Shown: positions 1 through 14,553, numbered from the stretch's first letter. The stretch: 64,000 nt of DNA from Aldehydirespirator sp965200005 (GCA_965200005.1 OZ241331.1:1922001-1986000), one strand, 5' to 3'. The notes: generated by a model not told the origin, from the letters alone. Numbers and translations: made by a program.

Positions 1-1079
1 TTGCAACCGATTTGCGGATCTGGACCCGCCGAGCACTCGCCGAGACTGCTCAAGATGTGATGGCGCTTCAGCACACCTTGCTGAAGTGCGCGGAGGAGGC
101 GGGGTCAGCCCTTGTGCCCGGTTATACCCACATGCAACAGGCACAGCCCGTGTTGCTGGCGCATCATCTGCTAGCTCACGGCTGGGCACTGACGCGCGAT
201 GTAGACCGCTTGCTTGAGGCGCGCCGGCGCGCTGATGTGTCCCCACTGGGTGCTGCGGCTCTTGCTGGCTCGTCCCTGCCGCTAGATCCTCATCACTGCG
301 CTTCCGAACTCGGCTTCTCGGCTGTCTTTGATAACAGCATCGACGCTGTTGCCGACCGCGATTTCGTGACAGATGCCCTCTATGCGCTCGCAACTTTGGG
401 TGTGCATCTGAGCCGCTTAGGCGAGGAGTGGGTGTTGTGGGCTTCGAGTGAGTTTGGGTTCGTGGAGATCGACGACACTTTCGCCACGGGCTCCTCAATC
501 ATGCCCCAGAAGAAGAACCCTGACATTGCAGAGCTGGCACGTGCCAAAGCAGGAAGGATCATAGGTCATCTCACGGGTCTGCTCGCCACACTCAAGGGAC
601 TTCCGCTGGCCTATGCCAAGGATCTCCAGGAGGACAAAGAGCCGCTCTTTGATGCGGTTGACACCGCGCAACTCACTTTGGCCGCGTTGACCGGGCTGAT
701 CGGCACGGCGAGGTTCCGCACGGAGCGCATGTTTAAGGAAGCATCATCTCCCTACGCAGCGGCCACGGATCTAGCAGAGTGGCTGGTTGCCCGCGGGATG
801 CCGTTTCGCGAGGCGCATGCCGTAGTGGCACGACTCGTGAGACGCTCACTAGCTGGCGAGGGTGCTCTCGCCGCACTTGTTCGCGCAGACTCACAACTCG
901 GACCGAGCGCTGCGAAACTCCTTGAGCCCCGAGCCTTTGCAGCCAGCCGCAACACTTACGGCGGCGGCGGCGCAGTAGCCGTAGCCGCACAGATCGTCAG
1001 GTTCCGTGAACGTCTCAACGAAGATGCAGTGCGCCTGTCGGGAGATCGGGGAGATCGGGACGGTCGCGGCGACACGTAG
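1..1079 (+). CDS. argH: Argininosuccinate lyase, 5' end outside the window
   Basis: Last step of arginine synthesis: cleaves argininosuccinate to arginine and fumarate in the cytoplasm. The frame is open from base 3, reading A-T-D-L-R before the first possible start, which matches the conserved N-terminal ATDLR segment of the family; about 100 N-terminal residues are therefore missing at the window edge. Seen: the YTHMQQAQP segment, the fumarase/aspartase superfamily signature GSSIMPQKKNPD (its Ser is the catalytic base region), then KGLPLAYAKDLQEDK. The C-terminal part is the usual helical domain. It ends 34 bases before the DNA glycosylase gene on the same strand, so the two may be co-transcribed. 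Nothing odd apart from the truncation. Confidence 0.95.
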   Translation, partial: ATDLRIWTRRALAETAQDVMALQHTLLKCAEEAGSALVPGYTHMQQAQPVLLAHHLLAHGWALTRDVDRLLEARRRADVSPLGAAALAGSSLPLDPHHCASELGFSAVFDNSIDAVADRDFVTDALYALATLGVHLSRLGEEWVLWASSEFGFVEIDDTFATGSSIMPQKKNPDIAELARAKAGRIIGHLTGLLATLKGLPLAYAKDLQEDKEPLFDAVDTAQLTLAALTGLIGTARFRTERMFKEASSPYAAATDLAEWLVARGMPFREAHAVVARLVRRSLAGEGALAALVRADSQLGPSAAKLLEPRAFAASRNTYGGGGAVAVAAQIVRFRERLNEDAVRLSGDRGDRDGRGDT

Positions 1080-1113
1080 CAGGCCAGCTGACTCTTCGGG
1101 CGTGAGTGGAAGC

Positions 1114-1701
1114 ATGACAGGCACACGGCTAGGTCGCGCCTTCTACGCAAGAGACGCGCTAGAGGTCACTCCAGCGTTGCTCAACAAGGTGATCGTGGCG
1201 CCTGATGGCCGAGCGGGCAGGATCGTTGAGACCGAGGCCTACAGGGGACGTGATGATCCTGGTAGCCACGGGTTCAAAGGTCAGACACCTCGTACCGCGA
1301 CCATGTTTGGGCCACCGGGACATCTGTATGTCTATTTCACATACGGGATGCACTGGTGCGCCAATGTGGTGACCGGCGAGGATGGTGTCTGTGCGGCGGT
1401 GCTCTTGCGGGCACTCACACCACTTCGGGGCGTCGATGACATGTATGCGGCGCGCGGCCCCGCCGCCCGCCGGGATCGCGACCTGTGCAGCGGGCCAGCC
1501 AAGCTCACCCAGGCGTTAGGGATCAACGGAAGTTTCGACGGAGCCGATCTAGTTGCAGCAGACCAGGGCGTGACCATCGTCGATGACGGGACACCACCAC
1601 CGCACAATCCTGTGCAGACCACCCGTGTCGGCCTGAGCCGGGGTACAGATTTGCCCTGGCGCTTCTACGTTGCCGACGTTGCAGACGTGTCGCGGCGATA
1701 G
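1114..1701 (+). CDS. mpg: 3-methyladenine DNA glycosylase (AAG/MPG family)
   Basis: Base-excision repair enzyme that removes alkylated or deaminated purines (3-methyladenine, hypoxanthine) from DNA. About 195 residues, the usual bacterial length. Key segments seen: RIVETEAYRG with the catalytic Glu, then GQTPRTATMFGPPGHLYVYF, then YGMHWCANVV, all hallmarks of the family, and LCSGPAKLTQALGI further on. The ATG at 1114 is preferred because family similarity begins at LGRAFYARD just after it and a purine-rich GAGTGGAAGC stretch precedes it; an in-frame GTG at 1102 is the alternative. It follows argH closely. Its end faces the converging hypothetical gene at 1715. Confidence 0.93.
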   Translation: MTGTRLGRAFYARDALEVTPALLNKVIVAPDGRAGRIVETEAYRGRDDPGSHGFKGQTPRTATMFGPPGHLYVYFTYGMHWCANVVTGEDGVCAAVLLRALTPLRGVDDMYAARGPAARRDRDLCSGPAKLTQALGINGSFDGADLVAADQGVTIVDDGTPPPHNPVQTTRVGLSRGTDLPWRFYVADVADVSRR

Positions 1702-1714
1702 CTCACCATGTGAC

Positions 1715-2314
1715 CTAGACATCACCTGGAACCCGGCAGGCGTCCATGTCGTTGAGGCGGGCAAAGCCATCCATCCGTTCTGTGTATGTGCTTCCCTCGG
1801 TCATGTCGAGCAGCAGGAAGCGTATTTCATTGTCTGGAGTGTCTTCGGTGGCTTCTTGCAGCCGCGCCGTGTGTCGATGGCGGTCACCCACGTAGGTTTC
1901 CCAATCCTGCAGCCAAGCCTGCACAAGCTCCATGTCGGATGGCCCATCCTCATCAATAGGCGCCTCGCCACTAGACACCTCGCCCTCGCTTGTCTCTTCA
2001 ACAAGCTTCGTGTCGGCCAAGGCACCCAGATCTGCCACCAGCACCTCGACAAGTCCGGTTCCCATTGCAACCTGGTCGGCTCGTTCAGCGTGAGAGTTGG
2101 CCTCACGTGGTGTTGGGATTTCTGACATGGCCTCCCGGTTCAACGCACAAAGTTGCTCAGCGAGAGCAGCAAACTCACGGTTCTCGAGACGTGCAGGATT
2201 CTCCGAGCGTGCCAGCGGCGAGAATGCCCATGCCCAGAACACGAAGCTGCCAACGATGAATATTCCAGCAAGCCACTTGCCTATGCGAGCAACGATCTGC
2301 CTGGGTCGAGTCAT
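1715..2314 (-). CDS. Membrane-anchored hypothetical protein, coupled to the PBP gene
   Basis: 199 residues; family not recognised. An N-terminal basic stretch (MTRPRQIVARIGKW) is followed by one hydrophobic helix (about residues 14-32). The rest is hydrophilic, Glu/Asp-rich and predicted helical, so the body probably lies outside the membrane. The ATG overlaps the stop of the upstream penicillin-binding protein gene by 4 bases (ATGA-type overlap), so the two are probably translationally coupled. That context suggests a cell-envelope accessory role, which is inference only. No catalytic motif is visible. Confidence 0.7.
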   Translation of the reverse strand: MTRPRQIVARIGKWLAGIFIVGSFVFWAWAFSPLARSENPARLENREFAALAEQLCALNREAMSEIPTPREANSHAERADQVAMGTGLVEVLVADLGALADTKLVEETSEGEVSSGEAPIDEDGPSDMELVQAWLQDWETYVGDRHRHTARLQEATEDTPDNEIRFLLLDMTEGSTYTERMDGFARLNDMDACRVPGDV

Positions 2315-4755
2315 GACGTTGGGTTTACAGTGATAGTCACCGAGTCACCGCTAGTCAATGAACTGCCTGCCTCCGGTTGCTGATCCCACACCACTCCAGG
2401 CTGTCCCGCGAACTCAGCAGTCTCAGCATCAAAGTAGGTCGCAAGTTGCACTTCAACCGCAAGGCCGGCCGCGGCCAGCACCCCACGAGCCTCGCCTTCG
2501 GTCACCCCAATCACATCGGGCATCTGCACAATCACCAACGTCTCCGGAACGGCAACCTCCACCAACACCGTCGCGCCCTCAGGTTGCTGTGATTTCGGTG
2601 CGGGTGCCTGACCGATGATCGTGTCCGCCTCGTAGTCCGACGTCGGCACCTCCACCGCGGTGAATCTCAGCCCGATCTCCGCCAACTCCGCAGTTATCAG
2701 CGACTCGTCAAACTCGCGGCCTCTCAGATCTGGGACTTCAACCAACTCCTGGCTTGGAGGCTGCGTGGTTGTCGGCACCGTGGCCGGGTATCTCAGAGGC
2801 GTTGGCGGGATCCCATCGTGCATCTCGGTCATAATCTCTCGCCAGATCTGTGCCGGGTAGGTGCCACCGGAGACCCGTACGTCGGTGGTTGGAGGAACCA
2901 TCGGTATCTGCGCTTCCGGGAATCCGACCCAAACGGCTGTGGCACGTTGAGGCGTGTACCCGACAAACGTGGCATCTGCGTAGTTCTGGGCCGTACCCGT
3001 CTTGCCTGCTGCGGGACGCCCGATATCGGCTTCCCGTCCGGTTCCTTGCGTAATCGTTCCCTCCATAACCCAGGTCAACATGTCTGCAACAGATGGGTCA
3101 AGTACCCGCACCGGAGTAGACACATGTTGGTACAAGGCTGTTCCGTCCTGGCGCAATACTCGTGTCACCGTCACCGGATCAACCCGACTACCAGAGCGTG
3201 CGATGGTGGCATACATGTTGGCAAGTTCCAGGGTGTTAACGTCCTCGGTTCCCAGCACTCCGGCACACACTGGTGCTATCCGACCAGGAGATAGTCCCAG
3301 GTCCTCTGCCATGGTCACAAAGTTCGCCGGACGTACATCCACAATGAGTTGTGCATACACCGTGTTGATCGAACTGCGGGTAGCTCGAATGAGATCTATC
3401 TCGACAGGTTCTTCTGGCGTTGATCCACGACCGCCTCGCACTGTCCACACTGGCCCGCAAACTTCCGGACGGTCAATGATGATCTCATCAGGAGCCTCAT
3501 AAGTCTCGGTTACCGAATAGCCAGTTGAGAGAGCAGTCGCTAATGCGATTGGCTTCATGGCCGACCCGGCTTGACGCCCTTTGCCGCTAGCCAGATTGAA
3601 CTTGGCGTCTTCGTCGTCGCCAAAGAAGTCACGCCCGCCAACCATTGCGAGAACATGCCCGTCCTCGGATCCCTCGAGACCGAGAACCGTTGCTGCGACA
3701 TCGGGATTAGTGCCATTTGACGGCAAGATGGCCTCTACAGCTGCTTCTGCCCTCGATTGCAGCTCGAGGTCAATGGTTGTGTGAATCTCAAGGCCACCTT
3801 CAAACAGCAACCTCGTTCGGTCAGATCGAGTTGGCCCGAAATCTGGATTGTCAAGGAACCATTGCTTGATGTCTTCTACGAAGTGAGCCGCCGGGTATTC
3901 CTCTTCAAGAAGCGGCACGTCTTCGACCAGAAGGATCGGTTCGTCGAACGCAATGTTGTATTCGTCTTCTGAGATGTAGTCGTTAGCGAGCATGCGCTCA
4001 AGAACCAGGTTTCGCCGCCGACGTGCGTCTTGAGGGTTGCGATATGGATCAAACGCGCTCGGCCGCTGGATTAATCCCGCGAGCAACGCTGCCTGTTCAA
4101 GCTTTAGCTCAGTGACTTTGAGGCATTGACCACCGCCTCGCTCTATAGCAGTTCTAGCTTGTTCACAGGCAGGCGCACCAAAGTATTGACGGGCAGCTGC
4201 TTCAATGCCATAGGCGCCATTTCCGAAGTAGACCCAGTTGAGGTAGCTGAGCAGGATGAAGTCTTTGGTGAAGTACTGCTCGAAGCGACGGGCGATGAAC
4301 GCCTCCTGCATCTTGCGGGTCACAGTTTGCTCAGAGCGATCCAGAAACAGGTTGCCAACGAACTGCTGCGTGATTGTTGACCCACCTTGGCCGATACCGC
4401 CGGCTGTGACATTGGAGCGTGCTGCTCTGAGGATGGCCTTGATGTCGATGCCGCTGTGGTCGTAGAAGCGCTCGTCCTCAATGGCCACAACCGCGTTGCG
4501 CACCACTTCGGGAATCAATTCAATGCTGGTAACGCTGGTGCGACCCTGCTCGCCACGGAGTTCGGTGATCAGTGTTCCATTGCGGTCATACACCCGTGAC
4601 GACTGGGCCGTCTCGAGTTGCTGTATGTCAAAGCTGTAATCGGGAGTCTCCCAGGAGCACGCACCACCAACCACCATGAGGACACCGATCACGATGATCC
4701 ACAGGCGCGGGGGCATGACACAATTGTGCTTCGATATCGCGGCCAAGACACTCAT
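2311..4755 (-). CDS. Class A penicillin-binding protein with two PASTA domains
   Basis: Bifunctional peptidoglycan synthase: glycan-strand polymerisation plus peptide cross-linking outside the membrane. In order: membrane anchor (about 15-34); glycosyltransferase GT51 domain with EDERFYDHSG (catalytic Glu about 93) and GGSTITQQ (about 124-131); transpeptidase domain with SAMK (Ser about 398), S-I-N (about 462-464) and KTGT (about 585-588); a Pro/Thr linker (about 650-670); two C-terminal PASTA repeats (about 671-737 and 741-812), which in other actinobacteria bind muropeptides. 814 residues, normal for the family. A second Met at residue 14 could be the true start. Divergent from tyrS with a 67-base shared promoter region; followed by the coupled 1715-2314 gene. 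Confidence 0.95.
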   Translation of the reverse strand: MSVLAAISKHNCVMPPRLWIIVIGVLMVVGGACSWETPDYSFDIQQLETAQSSRVYDRNGTLITELRGEQGRTSVTSIELIPEVVRNAVVAIEDERFYDHSGIDIKAILRAARSNVTAGGIGQGGSTITQQFVGNLFLDRSEQTVTRKMQEAFIARRFEQYFTKDFILLSYLNWVYFGNGAYGIEAAARQYFGAPACEQARTAIERGGGQCLKVTELKLEQAALLAGLIQRPSAFDPYRNPQDARRRRNLVLERMLANDYISEDEYNIAFDEPILLVEDVPLLEEEYPAAHFVEDIKQWFLDNPDFGPTRSDRTRLLFEGGLEIHTTIDLELQSRAEAAVEAILPSNGTNPDVAATVLGLEGSEDGHVLAMVGGRDFFGDDEDAKFNLASGKGRQAGSAMKPIALATALSTGYSVTETYEAPDEIIIDRPEVCGPVWTVRGGRGSTPEEPVEIDLIRATRSSINTVYAQLIVDVRPANFVTMAEDLGLSPGRIAPVCAGVLGTEDVNTLELANMYATIARSGSRVDPVTVTRVLRQDGTALYQHVSTPVRVLDPSVADMLTWVMEGTITQGTGREADIGRPAAGKTGTAQNYADATFVGYTPQRATAVWVGFPEAQIPMVPPTTDVRVSGGTYPAQIWREIMTEMHDGIPPTPLRYPATVPTTTQPPSQELVEVPDLRGREFDESLITAELAEIGLRFTAVEVPTSDYEADTIIGQAPAPKSQQPEGATVLVEVAVPETLVIVQMPDVIGVTEGEARGVLAAAGLAVEVQLATYFDAETAEFAGQPGVVWDQQPEAGSSLTSGDSVTITVNPTS

Positions 4756-4822
4756 CTTTACACCGCTTCTCTAAAGGATACCTAAGGAATCGCGCGATTG
4801 GAGCATCTGTACACTCCCCACG

Positions 4823-6082
4823 ATGATCCCGCTACTCGATGATTTGCGTGCTCGCGGCTTGCTTCACAATCACACTGCTGAAGCCACGCTGAGCGATCTA
4901 CTTGCATCGGGGCCGACCACGCTGTATCTGGGGATCGATCCAAGCGCTGACAGCCTCCACGTGGGGCATCTCGTCGGTGTGCTGGTGTTGAAACGCTTCC
5001 AGGATGCGGGTCACCGGCCGCTAGTGCTTGTAGGGGGAGCGACCGGAATGGTCGGCGACCCGAGCGGTCGGTCCGATGAGCGCAACCTGCTCGATCCTGC
5101 AACGCTGGCCTCCAACATTGCAGGGATCCGCTCACAGCTGGACGGACTCTTTGACTTTGCAGGTGACAGTGCTGCCCGCCTGGTGAACAACTTTGATTGG
5201 ACAGCGCCTGTTGGGATCCTTGAGTTCCTGCGTGATGTGGGTAAGTACGTGACTGTCAATCAGATGGTGGCAAAGGAAGCCGTCCGTAACCGGATGCAAA
5301 GCGAGCAAGGTATCTCCTTTACGGAGTTCAGTTACATGCTGTTGCAGGCGTTTGACTTCTGGTGGTTGCACGAAAACTACGGATGCATGTTGCAGGTTGG
5401 CGGTTCGGATCAATGGGGAAACATCACAGCTGGCATTGACTTAGTCAGACGCCGCAGTCAGGATACAGTTCACGGTCTTACATGGCCTTTAATGACACGT
5501 GCCGATGGTCAGAAGTTCGGCAAGACAGCTGAGGGGGCTGTCTGGCTTGACCCAGGTCGCACCCTGCCCTATGAGCTGCATCAGTACTTCGTGAACACAG
5601 ATGATCGAGACGTGAAGCGTCTGTTACTGCAGTTGACGATGCTCGGCGTTAACGACATTGAAGAGATCATGGTGAGCCATGAATTGGCACCACACAAGCG
5701 TCAAGCCCAGCGAACGCTTGCCGATGAGGTTTGCACCCTGGTTCACGGCTCGGACGCGACTCGCAAGGCACACTTGGCGGCCGGTGTACTGTTCGGTTCA
5801 GCGTCGCCCACGGCTGAGTCATTGAGGGCTGTGCGTGGGATCGTGCCCGAGACCGTCGTGACATCTCGCCTGCTGTCGGGCAACGAGGCCATCGTGGATG
5901 GTCTGATAGCGACTCGGCTCTGCAAGTCACGCTCTGATGCTCGGCGAGCCATTGCAGCTGGTGGCGTGCGGGTCAACGGCGTTCGCATGTCATCGCCACG
6001 GGACCGGGTTGAGTTGGTAGCAGGGCGTTTCTGTCTGGTGCAGCGGGGCCGTCGGCAGCGTCATCTTCTTGTGGTCGACTAG
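4823..6082 (+). CDS. tyrS: Tyrosyl-tRNA synthetase
   Basis: Charges tRNA-Tyr with tyrosine. 419 residues, the standard length of the bacterial TyrRS 1 type. Seen: the class I HIGH-type motif as HVGH (46-49) inside GIDPSADSLHVGHLVG, the tyrosine/tRNA-specific GGSDQWGN (about 193-200), the KMSKS equivalent KFGKT (231-235), and a C-terminal S4 RNA-binding domain (about 350-415, SRSDARRAIAAGGVRVNG). Starts at ATG 4823, 67 bases from the divergent PBP gene. I see no T-box-like leader in that short gap. The next gene begins 30 bases downstream on the same strand. Confidence 0.97.
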   Translation: MIPLLDDLRARGLLHNHTAEATLSDLLASGPTTLYLGIDPSADSLHVGHLVGVLVLKRFQDAGHRPLVLVGGATGMVGDPSGRSDERNLLDPATLASNIAGIRSQLDGLFDFAGDSAARLVNNFDWTAPVGILEFLRDVGKYVTVNQMVAKEAVRNRMQSEQGISFTEFSYMLLQAFDFWWLHENYGCMLQVGGSDQWGNITAGIDLVRRRSQDTVHGLTWPLMTRADGQKFGKTAEGAVWLDPGRTLPYELHQYFVNTDDRDVKRLLLQLTMLGVNDIEEIMVSHELAPHKRQAQRTLADEVCTLVHGSDATRKAHLAAGVLFGSASPTAESLRAVRGIVPETVVTSRLLSGNEAIVDGLIATRLCKSRSDARRAIAAGGVRVNGVRMSSPRDRVELVAGRFCLVQRGRRQRHLLVVD

Positions 6083-6112
6083 GGCGCCGCGCCTGATCTA
6101 CTAGACGCCGCC

Positions 6113-6964
6113 ATGCTCAGGCTGATTGCTGGATGCTTCGTGTGTTTGATTGTTGGCGCGGGTTGTGCAGCCGATGATCCGTTACCGATTTCTAACTCCC
6201 AGGAGTTGCTGTCGGATGGGCGTGCAAGCTCAACCGGAGATGCACAGATTGCAACCGAGGCCAGCGAACAGGTCGTTAGTGATGACCTGGCCAGCAGCGA
6301 AGCGGACGTGAGCGGTCGTGCGAGCACGGACGATGTCGGACCTGGTGACGAATCTCAGGGCACACCGGCATCCCGTGACGACTCGACACGCAACGGGACC
6401 TCCGACGAACTAACAGGTTCCGGGTCAAGCAACTCTCAGACGGAGCCGCAAGCGACGAATCCAGACTCACAGGTTGATCCCGATCCGACGACGGGATCCG
6501 GCTCGAATCGTGATCCTGCGAGTGATCCCGATGACACGCCTCCGGGCTCTGATGAACAGGATGGCACGGAGTCGTCCGGCAATGGCGAGGGTTCTACTAG
6601 TGGCGAGCCCGAGTCAGGGTCAACTTCTACCGTGACCACAGCCCCGCCCAGCTCTACATCGACTACGACCACCACAACAACAACGACCACTACCACTACG
6701 ACAGTCGCACCGGTTGATGGTCGGTTCGTCTACTTTGATGCTTCTTGTGACACCTGCCACGGTGTTAGCGGCGAGGGTGCGAGCGGTGCAAGCCTTCAAG
6801 CATCAGTGCTTGAACTTGCCGAGATACGTGATGTGATCCGGCTGGGTCGGCCAGGCACACTCATGGAGCCATTTGACATAGACCCGCGTCCACCCGGGTT
6901 GACACCCGAAGAGATTGAGGCCGTGTCGATCTATGTCAAGAGCCTTCAGCGGGCACGATCTTGA
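6113..6964 (+). CDS. Cytochrome c lipoprotein with long Ser/Thr-rich linker
   Basis: 283 residues. An N-terminal signal peptide with a possible lipobox (IVGAGC, Cys 18) suggests export and lipid anchoring. Residues about 20-165 are low-complexity Ser/Gly/Asp/Glu, followed by a run of about 14 threonines (encoded near 6655-6705), a typical actinobacterial cell-wall spacer. The C-terminal 72 residues are a class I cytochrome c: haem-binding CDTCH (212-216) and a candidate axial Met in GTLMEPF (about 251). Inferred role: electron carrier outside the membrane, plausibly for the convergent sugar dehydrogenase whose 3' end overlaps this gene by 29 bases. Low-complexity acidic composition makes the middle part unalignable. 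Confidence 0.85.
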   Translation: MLRLIAGCFVCLIVGAGCAADDPLPISNSQELLSDGRASSTGDAQIATEASEQVVSDDLASSEADVSGRASTDDVGPGDESQGTPASRDDSTRNGTSDELTGSGSSNSQTEPQATNPDSQVDPDPTTGSGSNRDPASDPDDTPPGSDEQDGTESSGNGEGSTSGEPESGSTSTVTTAPPSSTSTTTTTTTTTTTTTTVAPVDGRFVYFDASCDTCHGVSGEGASGASLQASVLELAEIRDVIRLGRPGTLMEPFDIDPRPPGLTPEEIEAVSIYVKSLQRARS

Positions 6965-8711
6965 GCACCGACCAGCGACCGAGAACGTAGATCTCGCCGT
7001 GGCCGTCCCGTCCAAACGACCATGTGTAACGAGGAATGTCAGCTACGACCTTTGACCAGTCAAAATGGTCGGCCACTTCGCCATCTGCGTATCGCAAAGT
7101 ACGGATCCAGCGTCCCGCAAAGTCCGCATAGAAGTAATGACCGGTCATCTCGGGAATCTCGCTGCCACGGTAGACATAGCCCCCGATTACTGACACTCCG
7201 TGGTCACGGGAGTAGTCAACAGCGGGAGCGACAAGGCCAGAAGGGTCGCAGCGGACGACGAAGCAGTGTAACCCTTCCATCTCGTTCCAGCCGTAGTTGA
7301 GCCCACCAACTGAAGCATCAGCGATGTTGACCTCTTCCCATGACTCCTCTCCGACATCACCGATGTAAATCGAGCCGTCATCGAAGCTGAAACGCCAGGG
7401 ATTACGCAGCCCGTATGCCCAGACTTCAGGTAACCCGTCGATGCCATCTGCGAAGGGATTGTCGCTTGGGATCACATAGCTCAGCGCGGTGTCTTCACCT
7501 GAGTGATCGGTGTCGTTGTCTTCACTCTCCGCGGTGGGAGATCGATCGACATCAAGTCGCAGGATCGTTCCGAGTTCAGTGTGTGAATTCTGTCCGTGTC
7601 TGAACGGGTCAGCGAAACCGCCTCCGTCACCCACCGCCACATACAGGTACCCATCGGGCCCAAACTGGAGTTGCCCGCCTTTGTGTACCGGCGATGTCGG
7701 ACGCTGCTCAAGCGTGATGATCAGCCTAGCCGATTCGGTGTCTGCTAGATCCGGGTTGTCGCTCACGCGATACTCGTACACCCGACTGTGGCCATCAAGG
7801 CTGGTGAAGAATACGAAGAAGCGGCCGTTGCGTCGGTATTGAGGGTGGAAGGCAAGTCCGAGCATGCCGCGTTCGGAACTTCCTTCTGTCATGACGGAAG
7901 CTGTCAAGTCAAGGAACGGCACGTCATTGAATTCGCCGTCGTTGATAATGCGGATCAACCCGTCACGGGTGACGAGAAACAATCGGTCATCGCCGGTGGG
8001 AGCCTGCAGATCGGTTGTCCCACCTGAGATCCCGTCTATGACAACTTCGAGTCGCCATGAGATATCTGGAAGTGAAATAGGAAACACTTCGAATGCGCGT
8101 GCTAGAAACGAAGCAGCCTGACCTCGGTTTACGATGCCGTCAGGGCAGAACAAGATGTGGGAACAGCCCTTTGTAATGCCGTGAGCCGCTAGGGCGTTAA
8201 TGCTCGGTTCGTAACGACTGCCGTCGTCATCGGTGAAGTAATCCCGCACCATCAATGGGCTAATTCCCGTGACCGCACGCACGATGACATCTGCTAACCG
8301 GGCCCGGGTGACCGGCTCATTGGGGCAATAACTGTTGGGCCCGCAGCCATCGACTATCCCAGCGTGTCTGGCGCTGTTGATGGCGTCCTCAAAGAAGCTG
8401 CCATCGTCATCATCGAAGTAGTCCTGATCGCTCGCTGGTAACTGCAGCATCCGGTCAAGCAGCATGGCGAGTTCTGCCCAGTTGACGGGACGTGTCGGGC
8501 AATAGAGGTCGTCTGCGCAACCGTGGATTACGCCCATCGCGACCAGAGCTTCGATGCTTCCTTCATGGACGCTGCCGTCGTCGTCCACAAAGGTTCCGCC
8601 GGCGTAGTTGAAGTCGGATGCAGCAGCATCTGCAGTCCCGATGCTGCACGCAGCTGTGATCAAGAGCACGGCGATGGTGACGGCCACCGCTATACGTGAT
8701 GCTCGCTTCAC
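6936..8711 (-). CDS. Exported PQQ-type sugar dehydrogenase with SLH-like repeats
   Basis: About 591 residues from the GTG at 8711, chosen because it directly precedes a signal peptide (KRASRIAVAV then a hydrophobic core ending TAAC, also a possible lipobox). The frame stays open upstream to 9194, but that stretch looks non-coding. Residues about 25-210: three SLH-like repeats (each with FxDDDGS..F, a GC.P..CP segment and an R-A region), a wall-association module common in this class. Residues about 215-590: glucose/sorbosone dehydrogenase beta-propeller with RGMLGLAFHPQY, HKGGQLQFGPDGYLYVAVGD and AYGLRNPWRFSFD. The family oxidises sugars with PQQ and passes electrons to a carrier. The convergent neighbour is a cytochrome c, a natural acceptor; the substrate cannot be read. 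Confidence 0.88.
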   Translation of the reverse strand: MKRASRIAVAVTIAVLLITAACSIGTADAAASDFNYAGGTFVDDDGSVHEGSIEALVAMGVIHGCADDLYCPTRPVNWAELAMLLDRMLQLPASDQDYFDDDDGSFFEDAINSARHAGIVDGCGPNSYCPNEPVTRARLADVIVRAVTGISPLMVRDYFTDDDGSRYEPSINALAAHGITKGCSHILFCPDGIVNRGQAASFLARAFEVFPISLPDISWRLEVVIDGISGGTTDLQAPTGDDRLFLVTRDGLIRIINDGEFNDVPFLDLTASVMTEGSSERGMLGLAFHPQYRRNGRFFVFFTSLDGHSRVYEYRVSDNPDLADTESARLIITLEQRPTSPVHKGGQLQFGPDGYLYVAVGDGGGFADPFRHGQNSHTELGTILRLDVDRSPTAESEDNDTDHSGEDTALSYVIPSDNPFADGIDGLPEVWAYGLRNPWRFSFDDGSIYIGDVGEESWEEVNIADASVGGLNYGWNEMEGLHCFVVRCDPSGLVAPAVDYSRDHGVSVIGGYVYRGSEIPEMTGHYFYADFAGRWIRTLRYADGEVADHFDWSKVVADIPRYTWSFGRDGHGEIYVLGRWSVLKIVPAEGS

Positions 8712-8985
8712 CGGTGTTACCAGCGATTGTGTCAGAGGTAGTGCCTTCGTGCCAGAGCGGTGTCGGCTCAAAGAAATCCCGATGTCTTTGGTGTGTTTCA
8801 ATGTTCTCAGTTCAGTGTGCAAGTGACGATTCGGTGTAGTGGCCGACTCTTGCTTGACGATTTGGCGGCCATCCAGCCTAACCCCGCGCTCCGAAATGCA
8901 TCGCCTGGAGGCCTGCATGACGGGTCGGCACCTTCTCGATAGCTCGACAGGGCCCCAGACCAAACGCGCCAGAACCTCGCCAGGG

Positions 8986-9014
8986 TTGTTGGGTTGTTGT
9001 GTCCGCGCTATGGT
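8986..9014 (+). promoter_or_regulatory. Candidate rRNA operon promoter
   Basis: TTGTTG (8986-8991), 17 bases, TATGGT (9009-9014), a moderate match to a sigma-70-type promoter, lies about 110 bases before the 16S processing stem. It is the best pair I could find by eye between the sugar dehydrogenase gene and 16S. Other promoters in 8712-9120 cannot be excluded. Confidence 0.3.
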
Positions 9015-9201
9015 GCGGTTCCGCTTGTGGCCAGCACCCCTGGTGTTTGCCCCAAGTGCAAGCAGCTTCGCTGCGGGCGATTCCTTGGAGTCACCGGTGT
9101 CGGAGTAGATCGCTTTTTGAAAACGGAAGAGACGGACGCACAGCGAGTGCGGGCATCGGCTCGGGCTGCGTAAACCCGAGGTGATGTCCGTCAATTGCTA
9201 A

Positions 9202-9281
9202 CGGTCCGGTTCAGCACCGGACCGAACCCGGCAGAACATGCCGGGCGAGCCGATCACCTCACCGTGTGTGGTGAGGTCGGC
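9202..9281 (+). other. Three consecutive hairpins in the rRNA leader
   Basis: Perfect stem 9202-9210/9216-9224 (9 bp, 5-base loop), stem 9227-9232/9240-9245 (6 bp), and stem 9249-9263/9270-9281 (8 bp plus a 4-5 bp extension across a 2-base bulge). They lie between the 16S processing stem and mature 16S. No poly-T tract follows, so they are not terminators; they may serve antitermination or ribosome assembly, by analogy with other rRNA leaders. Confidence 0.6.
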
Positions 9282-9373
9282 TCTTCGAACGCAAAGCTGC
9301 GAAACGCACCGCTTAAGGCGGAAAAGCAGCTGAGCAAACCGATCGTTGGCCCGGCTTTTGCCGGTCCAAGATC

Positions 9374-14291
<4,918 letters not shown>

Positions 14292-14398
14292 TGTGGAGTT
14301 CTTAAGGGACGCCACCTCAATCTTCGTCGGAGACATCACTGTGAATGGCAGCGAGTAACCGGCGACACCAACACAGGAACCCTTTAGACAACAAGTTT

Positions 14399-14513
<115 letters not shown>

Positions 14514-14526
14514 TCTCGCAACAATA

Positions 14527-14553
14527 AAAGGGCCCCGCAACGCGGGGCCCTTT
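14527..14553 (+). terminator. Rho-independent terminator of the rRNA operon
   Basis: Perfect 12-bp stem AAAGGGCCCCGC / GCGGGGCCCTTT with a 3-base AAC loop, followed by TGTGCG. It begins 14 bases after 5S, as expected for the end of the rRNA transcript. Confidence 0.9.

Noticed and set aside
6436..6696. Minus-strand frame rich in valine opposite the Thr run
   Set aside because: It is the complement of the threonine repeats and has no start context or family.
8712..9194. N-terminal extension of the sugar dehydrogenase frame
   Set aside because: The extension would bury the signal peptide, is rich in unlikely residues, and overlaps the rRNA leader; GTG 8711 is a better start.
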